A stretch of 64,000 nucleotides of DNA from NCBI RefSeq assembly GCF_020164535.1, contig NZ_JAIQZC010000001.1, positions 496,001-560,000 on the forward strand. Direction: 5' to 3'. Both the position numbers and the translations under genes were made by a program. This document shows, in pieces, positions 43,070-52,462 of this stretch (positions are counted from its first letter, which is position 1; every line of letters begins with the position of its first letter). A model generated the notes under the pieces. The model was not told the DNA's origin. It saw only the letters and a program-made list of their open reading frames with translations, and did no database searches. The DNA comes from Psychroflexus montanilacus (GTDB taxonomy: Bacteria > Bacteroidota > Bacteroidia > Flavobacteriales > Flavobacteriaceae).

Positions 43070-44320
43070 TTACCCTTTAAACGCTGAAGCCATGAGGTCC
43101 ATCTCAGATTTTTTTATACCAATACGCTTTGCCTCTGATCTCCAATCTTTAATAACGGTCAACACCTCATTCAAAATCGTTTCCATATAAGCCTCATTTA
43201 GCCTAAAATACTTGCCAACACTTTTAGCTAAATCAAAGTTTAAAGCATTATCATCCATATCAATATTTAACGATAAACCGTCTTTTTCTATTGAAGGGTT
43301 TAAATCATAGGCTGGTGATAAAGTCCAACCTTTTTTGGTAAGTATAAAACCATGATTACGTAGATGGTCATCAGTATTGGAAATCCCAATATTAAATACA
43401 ATGCGTCGCCAAAGTTGATGTAAATTAGATTCCACATCTACTCCATAATTTTCTATAAACTCTACAATTTCAAGATAACTTGGTACAGATTCCTTTATAA
43501 TGTCTTCTGTATTTCCAGTCATTGTCATTGCTGAAGCAAAATGGATACGGCTTTTACCATCTCTATCAAAACGTCTGGTCAGAAAAGTATGGTGCTGACC
43601 ACTAATCTTTTGTATTTTAGAATCTGACATCTGAATTCCTGCAGCAGTAGCTAGTTTATAGGCTAAAAATTCCCAAGCAGCCTTATCAATAGTATCCGAT
43701 TTTGAGGGGAATTTTGCTATCCAAAGGTCTTTTTTTGAGTCAAAGATATTTGCCTTAGGTCGAGCTCCACCTAAAGAAGAACCTGGTGCTATCAATACGG
43801 CAATCCATTTTCTAAAGGCTTCACTTTGATCATCACTTTCCAGCTGGTAAGCAGCTTCTTGCAAATCTCCTAATGATGACCAAGGTGGTGTTGGAGTGTC
43901 TGTATTATTATCTAAAAAAGGACCTTCCAATTCAGTTTTGAACCTTAAGGCTCCCATTCTACTCTCGTCATAAACCCCAAGTAAGTAGTCTATTTCATAA
44001 AGTGTACGAGCCTTTTCATTCTTTGCTCTAGCATCTTGGGCAGCCCTTCGCTTCATTAAAGTCTTACCCCAGGTATCAGGCATACTATCTAAGAAAATAC
44101 CGAAATTCTCTTTGTTATCAGGATATTGTGGACCTGAATAAAAATCAATGTCAGGATCCAGTAATCGTTTCGCATCGGCCTTTAACCAATCCTTATCATA
44201 TTCAAAACTGAATGCTTTTTTACCTTTAGCGAATTGAGCTGAAAGTAGGCCTACCAATGTTGGTTTCTTTAAAGTTTCCCAATCTGCAAATACGTATATG
44301 TCGAATTTTCCTGTTGCCAT
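43070..44320 (-). CDS. hipA: HipA-family toxin kinase, module 3
   Basis: This 416-residue full-length HipA has a HipA_N domain followed by a kinase domain. The kinase carries G-S-S-L-G-G-A-R-P-K near residues 177-186, N-T-D-D-H-L-R-N-H-G-F and S-P-A-Y-D-L-N-P. It is of a different subfamily from module 1. It starts 5 bases after its HTH gene and is read toward the other toxin modules. Confidence 0.9.
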   Translation of the reverse strand: MATGKFDIYVFADWETLKKPTLVGLLSAQFAKGKKAFSFEYDKDWLKADAKRLLDPDIDFYSGPQYPDNKENFGIFLDSMPDTWGKTLMKRRAAQDARAKNEKARTLYEIDYLLGVYDESRMGALRFKTELEGPFLDNNTDTPTPPWSSLGDLQEAAYQLESDDQSEAFRKWIAVLIAPGSSLGGARPKANIFDSKKDLWIAKFPSKSDTIDKAAWEFLAYKLATAAGIQMSDSKIQKISGQHHTFLTRRFDRDGKSRIHFASAMTMTGNTEDIIKESVPSYLEIVEFIENYGVDVESNLHQLWRRIVFNIGISNTDDHLRNHGFILTKKGWTLSPAYDLNPSIEKDGLSLNIDMDDNALNFDLAKSVGKYFRLNEAYMETILNEVLTVIKDWRSEAKRIGIKKSEMDLMASAFKG

Positions 44321-44325
44321 TTAAC

Positions 44326-44613
44326 TTATAATAAATTAAGATCTTGTAATTTTCTACCAAATTTATCATCTAGGCCTAACTTTAGAAAGTCATCTTGAAG
44401 ATTGAACACTCTAAATACATTAAAATATAAACCAATTGCTACAGAAGGGTCACCTTTCTCCATACGATATAAGGTAGCTCTATGAATACCTGCACGTTCA
44501 GAAACTTGTTCAGCAGTCAGCTTTCTACGCTTACGCGCAAGCTTTATATTTTCACCTATTTGCTCAAATATTTTAAAATATTTAGGAAGAACTATAGCCT
44601 TTTTAGAATTCAT
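44326..44613 (-). CDS. XRE antitoxin of HipA module 3
   Basis: This protein of about 95 residues starts at the ATG near 44613. XRE HTH: L-T-A-E-Q-V-S-E-R-A-G-I-H-R-A-T-L-Y-R-M-E-K-G-D. It pairs with the HipA-type toxin downstream. Upstream, TTTGCAACAAATATAACATA and the inverse ATTGTTGCAAATAAG form repeats (44625-44660) that are likely its operator. Confidence 0.85.
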   Translation of the reverse strand: MNSKKAIVLPKYFKIFEQIGENIKLARKRRKLTAEQVSERAGIHRATLYRMEKGDPSVAIGLYFNVFRVFNLQDDFLKLGLDDKFGRKLQDLNLL

Positions 44614-44687
44614 ATTATCGTTTATTTGCAACAAATATAACATAATTGTTGCAAATAAGCGACATTTGTAGTAAATTGGACTTCATA

Positions 44688-46262
44688 TTAGTTAAATATA
44701 GATTTCGCTTCTCTATAAATCCTTTCAAAGTTCTTTTCCAATTCTTTCTGAGAAACCTGTTTAGATCTTGAGGGTAATTCTCGATTAATATGCTCTAGTG
44801 TAAATTGAACTTTTTTATCGATTCCATCTGCATACGTAATAAATTCCCCTTGCTTCAACCGAAAGAACACATCCGCTCGAATTTTTGGAATTTCCTTTTC
44901 ACCCGTGGTCACTCTGGTATCAAAATCAAGGTTATGTCCCCTGCTTACACTTTTAGTGGGGTCTTTGATGATTTCAAAAAAGCGTTCGTAGTATTTGGCA
45001 GTATCTGGATCATTTACTTTTCCAAAGAACTGATAGGACAGATTACTTAAAATGGCTTTGCTCGCCTTATCCCCATACATCATATCGTTTTGGATCTTGT
45101 CCTGCATCACATATACCGTTGAGATATTATAGCTCCGAAGCGTCGCCGGAATGCGATGCATATTCAGTAAGCGTAGGGTGGGCGCTTCCTCCATCAGCAG
45201 AAAGGATGGCTTTGAGTGGCGTACACTCATTTGTTTAGTGATGGTATGCACCAGGGTTGCAATCACAGGAGAATAAGAGGTTTCAAACTTGGGATTATTA
45301 ACAATGGAGATGATGGCAGGATTCGCTTCATTATTGATGTTTAGTGGCACTTCATCAGCAGACAAGGTCATAAAAATACGTTGAGTGCTAATACGCTTGA
45401 GGGCGTTGGCAAGGGTACTTTTAACACCAGCCGTTTGGCGTTCTGAATCCTTGCCACTGATAAACGCATCAGCCATAGCTCTTGAGGTTGTATTGGTTTT
45501 CAGAAATTGGACTAAGCTATCGGTATCGAGGTATTGATAGATCGCAATGAGATGAGGCAGTGTACAGAATTGAGGATAGTCCGTTTTAAGCTTCCAAATC
45601 AATCCACCAATCAAACCTTCGGCAGCATCATTAAAGAATTTAGTCGTCCCTGTGGTCCCCGATTCTCGTTGTTCCAAGAGGTTTTCAATCAACACCCTTG
45701 AGACTTCATTAACGCTCTCTTCATTCTCCAAATAACGCGGAGCAATGGGATTAACTCGATGATTGATGGTATCAAAAGAAATGATTTTAAATGGAATGTG
45801 ACTATGTTTAAAAAGCGGATAAGCCATTTCAGTTAATTCAAAATCTTTGTAATCGTGAATAATACCACAAAAGCCGTGGGCCTGGAAGTGCTTTAATAAG
45901 CCATATACCACACTTTCAGTTTTACCACTACCAGCAGAGCCTATGACAGAAGCTCCTCGCTTAATATTGTCCAGCTTAAATTCTCCTTTAACGGTATTAA
46001 AATGAACCTGATATCTTTTCTCGGTAGAAGTAGAAGGAGTTTCCTTATGCAAAAAGACATACCAAACAGTATTGATCAACAAAAGCGGACAGACTACATA
46101 CAAAGATACCAGCACCCAGGAATTATCATCTAATAAATAGATAAAGACAAGAACGATAACTACACAATTAATCAGAAAAGCATAGTTAGAGAAGCGGTAT
46201 ACGCCATAGAAAACCGCAGTAGTTAGAGCGATGATGATAAATATTAAGATTAAATTTTCCAT
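44688..46262 (-). CDS. VirD4-like type IV coupling protein (MobC/TraG-TraD type)
   Basis: This 524-residue protein has three N-terminal membrane helices (about 3-20, 27-45, 49-71), then Walker A G-S-A-G-S-G-K-T at 108-115. The Walker B and the F-L-L-M-E-E-A-P-T-L-R block are near 338-347. It brings the relaxase-DNA complex to the transfer channel, at the inner membrane. It is slightly short for the family but intact. It starts 5 bases after the relaxase gene. Confidence 0.9.
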   Translation of the reverse strand: MENLILIFIIIALTTAVFYGVYRFSNYAFLINCVVIVLVFIYLLDDNSWVLVSLYVVCPLLLINTVWYVFLHKETPSTSTEKRYQVHFNTVKGEFKLDNIKRGASVIGSAGSGKTESVVYGLLKHFQAHGFCGIIHDYKDFELTEMAYPLFKHSHIPFKIISFDTINHRVNPIAPRYLENEESVNEVSRVLIENLLEQRESGTTGTTKFFNDAAEGLIGGLIWKLKTDYPQFCTLPHLIAIYQYLDTDSLVQFLKTNTTSRAMADAFISGKDSERQTAGVKSTLANALKRISTQRIFMTLSADEVPLNINNEANPAIISIVNNPKFETSYSPVIATLVHTITKQMSVRHSKPSFLLMEEAPTLRLLNMHRIPATLRSYNISTVYVMQDKIQNDMMYGDKASKAILSNLSYQFFGKVNDPDTAKYYERFFEIIKDPTKSVSRGHNLDFDTRVTTGEKEIPKIRADVFFRLKQGEFITYADGIDKKVQFTLEHINRELPSRSKQVSQKELEKNFERIYREAKSIFN

Positions 46263-46267
46263 TTGAT

Positions 46268-47320
46268 TTAGATGCCTATAGAACTTGATTTAATAGCTAT
46301 CTCTGCACCTCGTCTTAAGCGTTTAAAAACCCTAAGGGCGAGTTGAGCCTGACTTACGGGGATATTGGGCAACATGGGCACTCCCCTCTCCCGCATCAGT
46401 TTAAAAGCCATGGCTTTTTCGTTGCTGGGTAATTTCATCAACGAAGCAAAATAAAGTTTGGGATGATGGACAAATTCCTTTTTTGCTTTGTAGGTTTCTA
46501 CGTAGTTGCGTTGATAGGCAAAGAGCCGGTCAAAGGTTTTTTCAGCCCGTTCATAGAACCGGTCCCGATCAAATCCACGTTTAATTTGTTTCCCGTGCAT
46601 TTCAACAACAGAAGCTTTGTATTTGCTACCAGGAGAAAGACTATAGGAGTTGGAAGCATCTTTTCGACTGACGATGATATGGATGTGGCTCTGATCACCA
46701 GCTTTAAGCATACCTTGAACAATACGCTTACCATTTTGTTGATGTGGAGCTTGGCCCTCCAGGTCTGTAATCTTACGCTTTACAGCCTTAAGATCACCAT
46801 CCCTTCTCCCCTCTTCAATTTGTCTTAATTCTGTTTTTAGGTCAAGGATTTTAGAAGCATAGGGTTGATTTTCTTTGATCTGCCAATCCGTCCCTTTAAA
46901 TCGACGCTGATGTTCAATTTTAGCGAAGTATTTAATATCATCAACATGAATGGGGCGTCCGTTGATTTCTCGGTGGAAGGAGGCCGCATATTCCTTCATC
47001 AATTCACGCGTATAGCGTTTTAAATCTTCACTAGTATGCTCTAGTTTTCTTAACTCATACTTAGAAGGGCTTACAGTAATCGAATAGAATTTAGGCTCAG
47101 TTTTCTTGAGTTTAGCCGTGTTTGTGTCAATAGCTTTGATGACCTCATTTGCAGAAACCTTGTCTTCATGTTGACTGAAGAAATACTCTAGGTTAGAATC
47201 ACCATTTGGTAAAGTAGTATCGGTTAAATCTAGGTTTTCCTTCTCAAGATAAGCCACAAAATCTGCAGAGCTTTGAGAATAGTTAGCTCCTAATGTTTGG
47301 GGTGTAATGCTTAAATACAT
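46268..47320 (-). CDS. MobB-type relaxase (DUF5712)
   Basis: This 350-residue protein has a relaxase core with S-H-I-H-I-I-V-S-R-K-D (metal-binding His212 and His214). An upstream catalytic-region tyrosine set lies around 79-110 (Y-S-I-T-V-S-P-S and L-K-R-Y-T-R-E). This pattern fits the DUF5712/MobB relaxases of Flavobacteriaceae elements. It would nick oriT and pilot the strand. It lies between the accessory mobilization protein and the coupling protein. Confidence 0.8.
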   Translation of the reverse strand: MYLSITPQTLGANYSQSSADFVAYLEKENLDLTDTTLPNGDSNLEYFFSQHEDKVSANEVIKAIDTNTAKLKKTEPKFYSITVSPSKYELRKLEHTSEDLKRYTRELMKEYAASFHREINGRPIHVDDIKYFAKIEHQRRFKGTDWQIKENQPYASKILDLKTELRQIEEGRRDGDLKAVKRKITDLEGQAPHQQNGKRIVQGMLKAGDQSHIHIIVSRKDASNSYSLSPGSKYKASVVEMHGKQIKRGFDRDRFYERAEKTFDRLFAYQRNYVETYKAKKEFVHHPKLYFASLMKLPSNEKAMAFKLMRERGVPMLPNIPVSQAQLALRVFKRLRRGAEIAIKSSSIGI

Positions 47321-47353
47321 GTTGAATTATTTAAGGGTTTAAATGCCTTATTT

Positions 47354-47716
47354 TTAAGATCCTAGATCCTTCTTTTCTTCTATGATTTTCTTTTCTACAA
47401 TCAAAGGGGGTTTAGAAGGCTCTGAAGAATGATCTTCAGCCTGAAATAAAGATTCTAACATGGCCAGAGTAGGTTTAGTTTGACTCTTTTCCATATCCCG
47501 CATAATGGCAATGACCGCATTGATACGTTTCAAAAGTTTAGTCTCTAATGTTCTAGCTGAGGGCCCTAATTTTTCTTTAGGAGAGATCTCATTATCCTGG
47601 AAAAAGTCTAACATAGTTTCCAAAGCTTCAGTGTGAGATTTGAAGTGTTGACGTGAAAAGTTTTGAAAGCGTTTGGCCGTATCCTTTTTAAATCTAATGC
47701 CAGTAAAAGAGTTCAT
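47354..47716 (-). CDS. BfmA/BtgA-family mobilization accessory protein
   Basis: This protein of about 120 residues starts at the ATG at 47716. F-T-G-I-R-F-K-K-D-T-A-K-R-F-Q-N-F-S-R resembles a ribbon-helix-helix front. Helical and charged regions follow. It likely binds oriT with the relaxase. It starts just inside the probable oriT region. Confidence 0.75.
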   Translation of the reverse strand: MNSFTGIRFKKDTAKRFQNFSRQHFKSHTEALETMLDFFQDNEISPKEKLGPSARTLETKLLKRINAVIAIMRDMEKSQTKPTLAMLESLFQAEDHSSEPSKPPLIVEKKIIEEKKDLGS

Positions 47717-47851
47717 ATCTCGCCGATTTGTCGCAAAAACTTCCCTAAACATGGGTGTTGTGAAGGTATTTGTCGCAAATTCCTGAATTCTAGAATTTTA
47801 CTTGTTTCATAAAATACTAATTATCAGTCATTTAAAGACGAAAAAGAAACC

Positions 47852-47908
47852 GTAACATCGCATCGCGTGTTACCCTCTTGCTTTTCCTTTTCGTCCGCCA
47901 AGGCGGAC
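47852..47908. other. Candidate oriT
   Basis: The divergent space before the mobilization genes holds an imperfect palindrome, GTAACA (47852-47857) with TGTTAC (47868-47873). A perfect one, GTCCGCC-AA-GGCGGAC, lies at 47893-47908. Inverted repeats next to relaxase genes are typical of oriT. Confidence 0.5.
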
Positions 47909-48110
47909 AAAAATCCATACAATAGGGCTTCTGATTAACATCAGCAACCTATTGCCAGTTTAGAAAACTAATTTTTCCGAAATGTTAGTGTTCTCGCTTT
48001 AAGGATATCGGCGAAAGTGGAAAGTAGATACCCCTATTTAATTTCAATGCTGCTAATTCAGCATTTTAAAGATAATGCATTTTTCTGAAAATCAGAAATC
48101 AAGCCTTAAA

Positions 48111-48140
48111 AAAAACACCTCTAACTACCAGAGGTGTTTT
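48111..48140. terminator. Terminator after DUF6876 gene
   Basis: AAAACACCTCT and AGAGGTGTTTT pair perfectly across a short loop, with A- and T-runs on the two sides. Confidence 0.85.
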
Positions 48141-48170
48141 AATAAATTGAACGTCAAAGGATGATTTGCA

Positions 48171-48596
48171 TTAATATTCGCTAGGTAACATAAGCGTATC
48201 ATTTACAAAAAATAAGCGCAATTCATCTAACGGAAAATCCGTAACAAAATAGCCGTGTTTTTCTAATAGATTGTCATTACCATCACTGTAGAGAATTATC
48301 GCCTCAGTATGAGATTCAATTTGTTCGGCTTTAGATAAGCGTTTAAAGTCAATGGTAATAAATTCGCTTTTGTTGATTAAGCTCTTTGCGATCACTGAAG
48401 TATCGGTTATCAGCCAAAAACAGTCAGCAACTTCCGATAGATACTTTACTCCATCTGTGAATCTGGTTTTAAAGAGCGGGAGTTGATAGAACATTTCTGT
48501 CCCAATAAAAGACTTCAATTGATCCTGGATCAGTTTAGCTTTTGAGGTACTCTCTGAAGACGACGAACGGTGTTGGTGTTGATTATTTGATGACAT
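48171..48596 (-). CDS. DUF6876-family protein
   Basis: This 141-residue protein is of the DUF6876 kind. Q-L-K-S-F-I-G-T-E-M-F-Y-Q-L-P is followed by V-K-Y-L-S-E-V-A-D-C-F-W-L-I-T-D and F-V-N-D-T-L-M-L-P-S-E-Y. Such proteins are common small passengers of Bacteroidota conjugative elements. The function is unknown. It lies 80 bases downstream of the ssb stop. A serine-rich N-terminus may be disordered. Confidence 0.75.
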   Translation of the reverse strand: MSSNNQHQHRSSSSESTSKAKLIQDQLKSFIGTEMFYQLPLFKTRFTDGVKYLSEVADCFWLITDTSVIAKSLINKSEFITIDFKRLSKAEQIESHTEAIILYSDGNDNLLEKHGYFVTDFPLDELRLFFVNDTLMLPSEY

Positions 48597-48633
48597 GGTT
48601 TTGTAATTTAAGGTTTAAGTTTAAAAGAAAAAA

Positions 48634-48666
48634 CGAGGACACCGGTCAAGACCATGCCCTCGTTTA
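48634..48666 (-). terminator. Weak terminator after ssb
   Basis: AACGAGG and CCTCGTT enclose a loop of about 19 bases just after the ssb stop on the minus strand. The loop is large, so this is a weak call. Confidence 0.4.
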
Positions 48667-48676
48667 GGTTCATTAT

Positions 48677-49021
48677 TTACTGGTCAGTGTTGCTGCCAAG
48701 TAAAAGGATCTCATCAGCGACAACTTCAGTCACATAGCGTTGAGCGCCTTCATCAGTGGTGTAGGTTCTCGATTTAAGCTTTCCCGCTATCCCTACTTCT
48801 TTACCTTTGTGGAGGTAGTTCTCTACAATGTCTGCTGTCTTACCCCAAGCAACAACCGTATGCCAATTGGTGTCGGTTTGTTTGTCGCCTTGATTGTCTT
48901 TGTAATAGGCGTTGGTGGCAAGTGAGAAGCGGGCTACTTTTTTACCGCTTTCGAGGTTCGTAATGCTTGGCTCTCCGCCAAGGTTTCCAATTAACTGTAC
49001 ATGATTTTTTAAAGTACTCAT
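48677..49021 (-). CDS. ssb: Single-stranded DNA-binding protein
   Basis: This 114-residue OB-fold protein starts S-T-L-K-N-H-V-Q-L-I-G-N-L-G-G-E-P and contains F-S-L-A-T-N and the W-H-T-V-V-A-W-G-K-T-A block. The usual acidic C-terminal tip (D-D-D-I-P-F) is missing, as in many element-borne SSBs. It coats single strands during transfer and replication. Confidence 0.95.
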   Translation of the reverse strand: MSTLKNHVQLIGNLGGEPSITNLESGKKVARFSLATNAYYKDNQGDKQTDTNWHTVVAWGKTADIVENYLHKGKEVGIAGKLKSRTYTTDEGAQRYVTEVVADEILLLGSNTDQ

Positions 49022-49094
49022 AATTAAAAGATTTAAGAGCCTGTGTGTATGCAGGCAGATTAATAATTCCCCTGTAGGTTTAAAACAGATTAAA

Positions 49095-49685
49095 TTTTAA
49101 GGGGTGTTTGTTCTTTTCTTCCGTGCATAGCACAATGGATCAAGTGGGTTTTGTCAAGGCTTTTAGGAAATAAATCAGGAGTGTCTGCGACGTGGAAAAA
49201 CCAGCCTGACTAAAGGCAGGATGGTTTTCGAGGAAGTAGAAACCTTATTTGTGGACTAAAACTCGTATAGCCTTGACAAGTTCCATAAGCGCCTTAGCCA
49301 TGCTTTTTAGACCACTTAAGAGCAGAGCGTACGGATAAGTTAAGCGAGGTGAATAAGGGGGATAAACCTAGAATGGGTTAGTCGCTACCTGTTTTTCGAC
49401 GACCCGAAAAACAAAGAAGGCTTGATCCATTAAAAACCCCTTAAAATGGACCAGCCAGCGCTTGGATGTTTAGAGATGTTCAAGTGAGGCCAGAAGAAGT
49501 CCTCACCGAACATCTGGTTAAGAACATCCAAGCGCTTGGCGTTCCTATTCAAAAAAGCGGACGTGTCTGTTTTTTGTAACGAAATGGAGTGTCCCAACCA
49601 GTCCCGAGGTTTTGGGACGGTTGGGTTAGCGACATGAAGGAAGCAAAACAACAGATAGGTCCAAGAGCACTAGTGAAGCTCTTTT
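49095..49685. ncRNA. Large structured non-coding element of the conjugative region
   Basis: This stretch of about 590 bases has no credible gene and many long complementary pairs. TTTTAAGGGG (49095-49104) pairs with CCCCTTAAAA (49437-49446). AATGGATCAAG (49134-49144) pairs with CTTGATCCATT (49421-49431). TTGTCAAGGC (49151-49160) pairs with GCCTTGACAA (49270-49279). AAAACCA (49197-49203) pairs with TGGTTTT (49222-49228), and GTTTTTCG/CGAAAAAC pair near 49391-49412. AGCGCTTGGATGTT (49457-49470) pairs with AACATCCAAGCGCT (49523-49536), enclosing AGATGTTC/GAACATCT and GTGAGG/CCTCAC. CCCAACC pairs with GGTTGGG at 49593-49625. This looks like a large folded RNA. An origin or transfer structure is the alternative. 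The strand is not certain. Confidence 0.6.
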
Positions 49686-50169
49686 ACTGTCATGGAGCTT
49701 TGGCGGAATATAAGGGAATGGGCTGAGCGTTTAGGCAAAATATTTAAGATAATAAGTGCATAATCTATATCTAGTATTTAGGATATGACAAATGATCAGG
49801 AATTTGAAGAGTTTCACAATAAGTATTAAGAGATAGGCAATATAAAAAGATGCTTAAAACCATGAATAAATTTTCAATCATAGGGACATGCTTTACATAA
49901 TAAAAAAAGATGCTTTGTAAAAAGTGTTTTTTTTAGGAGTTACATTTTATAAACTGACAAATTTTACATCTTGAACTGAAACATTGAACTGTAGCCTCCC
50001 TCTCTATGTCTCCTTTCTCAAAGCCTATCAGAATGTTTCAATTATATAAGAAATAGTTTTAATCGTATAAGAGTTTACTTGGGACAAGTAAGGACCTTCA
50101 CACTATTGTTTTTATTCAACTCAAACTAAATAAAACTAAATAATTAATCATTACACAAATATTAAGAAC
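49686..50169. other. Right-end spacer of the element
   Basis: About 480 AT-rich bases with no intact gene; only a 14-codon gene-like fragment near 49785. The boundary of the conjugative element is probably here. I cannot see direct-repeat ends. Confidence 0.4.
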
Positions 50170-52458
50170 ATGAAAAAAATAATTACTTTCTGTGTCATAG
50201 TTCTACTAGGAGCAAATTCACAGGCTCAAATGAAAGATGTAACCGTAACCTTGCAACCTACCGCAAGTTATAACTGGTTCGACAATAACGCCGCCATTGA
50301 GGATGGTCTTATGTATGGAGGAAGAGTGGGATTTGGTTTTGGTGAAGCAATTGAACTAAGAGCGGTATATGAAAAGTCTGCAGATTTAAAGAACACGGTA
50401 GATGGCTTTGATGCTTTTTCAGATGATTTTGTTAATAATTTCACCTCACGTAGCGTAGATATTGAGCGTGTTGGGGGTGAATTTAAAGCCAACATCCCAA
50501 CACGAGGTACTTTTGTACCTTATTTGACTGTAGGTGCAGGTGTTCAGACATTAGAATTTGATATTTCCGAAGTAGGAGAACCCTCTAATGATCAAAAGCT
50601 GAAGCAAATCTATGGGAATTTAGGACTTGGTACACAAATCAAATTAAGTGATAGGTTATTTTTCAATTTAGAAGTAAAGAATACTGTCTTCAATTTGAAT
50701 CCCGCATCAGTGCTATTTCAAGAAGGACAGGACCCCTCAGAATTTGAAGACCTACTGGGTGATGACAACAACAGCCGTATGTACAACTGGTCGGTATTGG
50801 CTGGTTTACAATTATATCTAGGCGGCCGAAGCCCAGAAGACTATAGTGATTTGGATAGAGCATACTACAACAAGTATTCAGGAGGTCTAAGTGGCTTCAA
50901 ACTAATCGTAGAACCGGTTGGTGCTTTTGTAAATTTTGATAGCGACAGTAATTTTGCGAATTCTTATTTTATTGGTGGTAAAGTCGGTTTTGATTTAAAC
51001 CAATACGTTGGTATAAGAGGTTTTTATTATCAAGCCACCAAAAACGAAGAGATTTCTACAGACTGGGATAATTTGGCAATATATGGCGCTGATTTTGTCG
51101 CCAAATTAAATGTTTCTCGTGGTTTAGTGCCTTACATAACAGTTGGTGGTGGTTATCTGAATGCATATAACAGTTACACAGGTAATGACGGTATTAATGG
51201 AGCAACTTCCAGTTTTTTTGCTAAAGGTGGTTTGGGTTTAAATATACCTTTAACCAGAAATCTTGAAGCCTTTGGTGATGCAAGTTTATTGTACACTTCA
51301 GAACGTGGAACTTCAGATCTACAAAATACCGTAACACCAGAGGAGCTAAGGCAGCACGTTATGTATACAGTTGGTCTTCGTTTTCAGTTAGGTAAAAAAG
51401 CTGATGACACAGACGAAATTCTTGAAAGTAAAATAGATCGTCAAGTAGAAAACAGAACTCAAGCATATCAAAATCGTATAGATGAGTTGGAATCAGAATT
51501 GTCTGAAGCCTATAAAAATAACGATACCAGAAAGGCAGTGAAAATTATTGAGGAGAAAAAAGAACTGGAACGCATTCAGAAGTCTGATCCTAAAATGAAA
51601 TCTTTTGAAGAGAAGGGTATTCAAGAATCTAAAGTAGAGATGACTCCTAAAGAACTTGAGGAATTAATCGAAAAAGTGATACAAGGTGTTGATAAAGAAT
51701 CGCGCAGACCACAGACGATTGAGGATCGTATGGATCGATTAGAGCGTTTATTACTAGAGCTTAACACTGGGGTTTACAATCAAAATCTTGCACCAGTCCG
51801 TCAAGAAGATGCCTCACAAAAAGTTATGGATATGCTGAAAGAGCTTGACAGAAAGATAGATGATAATGCTGACAGAATTAGAGAAATGCAAGGTTCTCTC
51901 GAAAATCAGAATCAAAATCAGGGTAAAACAACTGTAATAACAAGCGGACAACAAACTCCCACAAGCACGCTTTCAACGGCACAGCCATCAAAAACTACAG
52001 TTCAAACAGACAAAGATGATAATACTATAATTCAAACTGAAAATGCATCAGGAGGTGTTGCGAGTGGTTTAGTAATCAACGAGGGGTTATCTCTTTTCAC
52101 TGGAGTAGCTGTGGCGAATGATGCCTCTATGATTATTGGAGTAAGAGGGAATTATGCCTTTACCAATTCACCATTTAAATTTATGCCAGATTTTTATTTA
52201 GCCCCAGGTAAGAATACTGGATTTGGAATAAATGCTAACGTTGTGATTCCTTTTAATATTGATTCGGGTGTGATTTTGAACCCATATGCTGGTCTAGGTT
52301 TAGGTTATAATGATGTTGCAGGCGAAAGTACATTTAGTCCTAATCTGATCTTAGGAACATCCTTTAATGTTTTAGGCGGTCAGTTATTTGCAGATTATAC
52401 TGCTCATAATTTCATCGATATTCATAGAATCTCTGTTGGATATAAATTTAAATTTTAA
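50170..52458 (+). CDS. Large outer-membrane protein with repeated beta-barrel domains
   Basis: This 762-residue protein has a signal peptide (1-19, ending A-Q-A-Q). It has two OmpA/OmpW-like barrel segments with repeated forms such as Y-L-T-V-G-A-G and Y-I-T-V-G-G-G-Y (about 20-225 and 235-420). A charged coiled coil lies at about 425-590, followed by a low-complexity Ser/Thr linker and a final barrel domain ending Y-K-F-K-F (650-762). The two front barrels look like an internal duplication. The following gene, an OmpA-type protein, begins 5 bases later. It probably sits in the outer membrane with its coiled coil in the periplasm. The role is unknown. Confidence 0.75.
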   Translation: MKKIITFCVIVLLGANSQAQMKDVTVTLQPTASYNWFDNNAAIEDGLMYGGRVGFGFGEAIELRAVYEKSADLKNTVDGFDAFSDDFVNNFTSRSVDIERVGGEFKANIPTRGTFVPYLTVGAGVQTLEFDISEVGEPSNDQKLKQIYGNLGLGTQIKLSDRLFFNLEVKNTVFNLNPASVLFQEGQDPSEFEDLLGDDNNSRMYNWSVLAGLQLYLGGRSPEDYSDLDRAYYNKYSGGLSGFKLIVEPVGAFVNFDSDSNFANSYFIGGKVGFDLNQYVGIRGFYYQATKNEEISTDWDNLAIYGADFVAKLNVSRGLVPYITVGGGYLNAYNSYTGNDGINGATSSFFAKGGLGLNIPLTRNLEAFGDASLLYTSERGTSDLQNTVTPEELRQHVMYTVGLRFQLGKKADDTDEILESKIDRQVENRTQAYQNRIDELESELSEAYKNNDTRKAVKIIEEKKELERIQKSDPKMKSFEEKGIQESKVEMTPKELEELIEKVIQGVDKESRRPQTIEDRMDRLERLLLELNTGVYNQNLAPVRQEDASQKVMDMLKELDRKIDDNADRIREMQGSLENQNQNQGKTTVITSGQQTPTSTLSTAQPSKTTVQTDKDDNTIIQTENASGGVASGLVINEGLSLFTGVAVANDASMIIGVRGNYAFTNSPFKFMPDFYLAPGKNTGFGINANVVIPFNIDSGVILNPYAGLGLGYNDVAGESTFSPNLILGTSFNVLGGQLFADYTAHNFIDIHRISVGYKFKF

Positions 52459-52462
52459 TAAA

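Noticed and set aside
49430-49651. Open frame of 73 codons in the structured element
   Set aside because: It covers the arms of long inverted repeats, so its sequence is set by pairing and not by coding.
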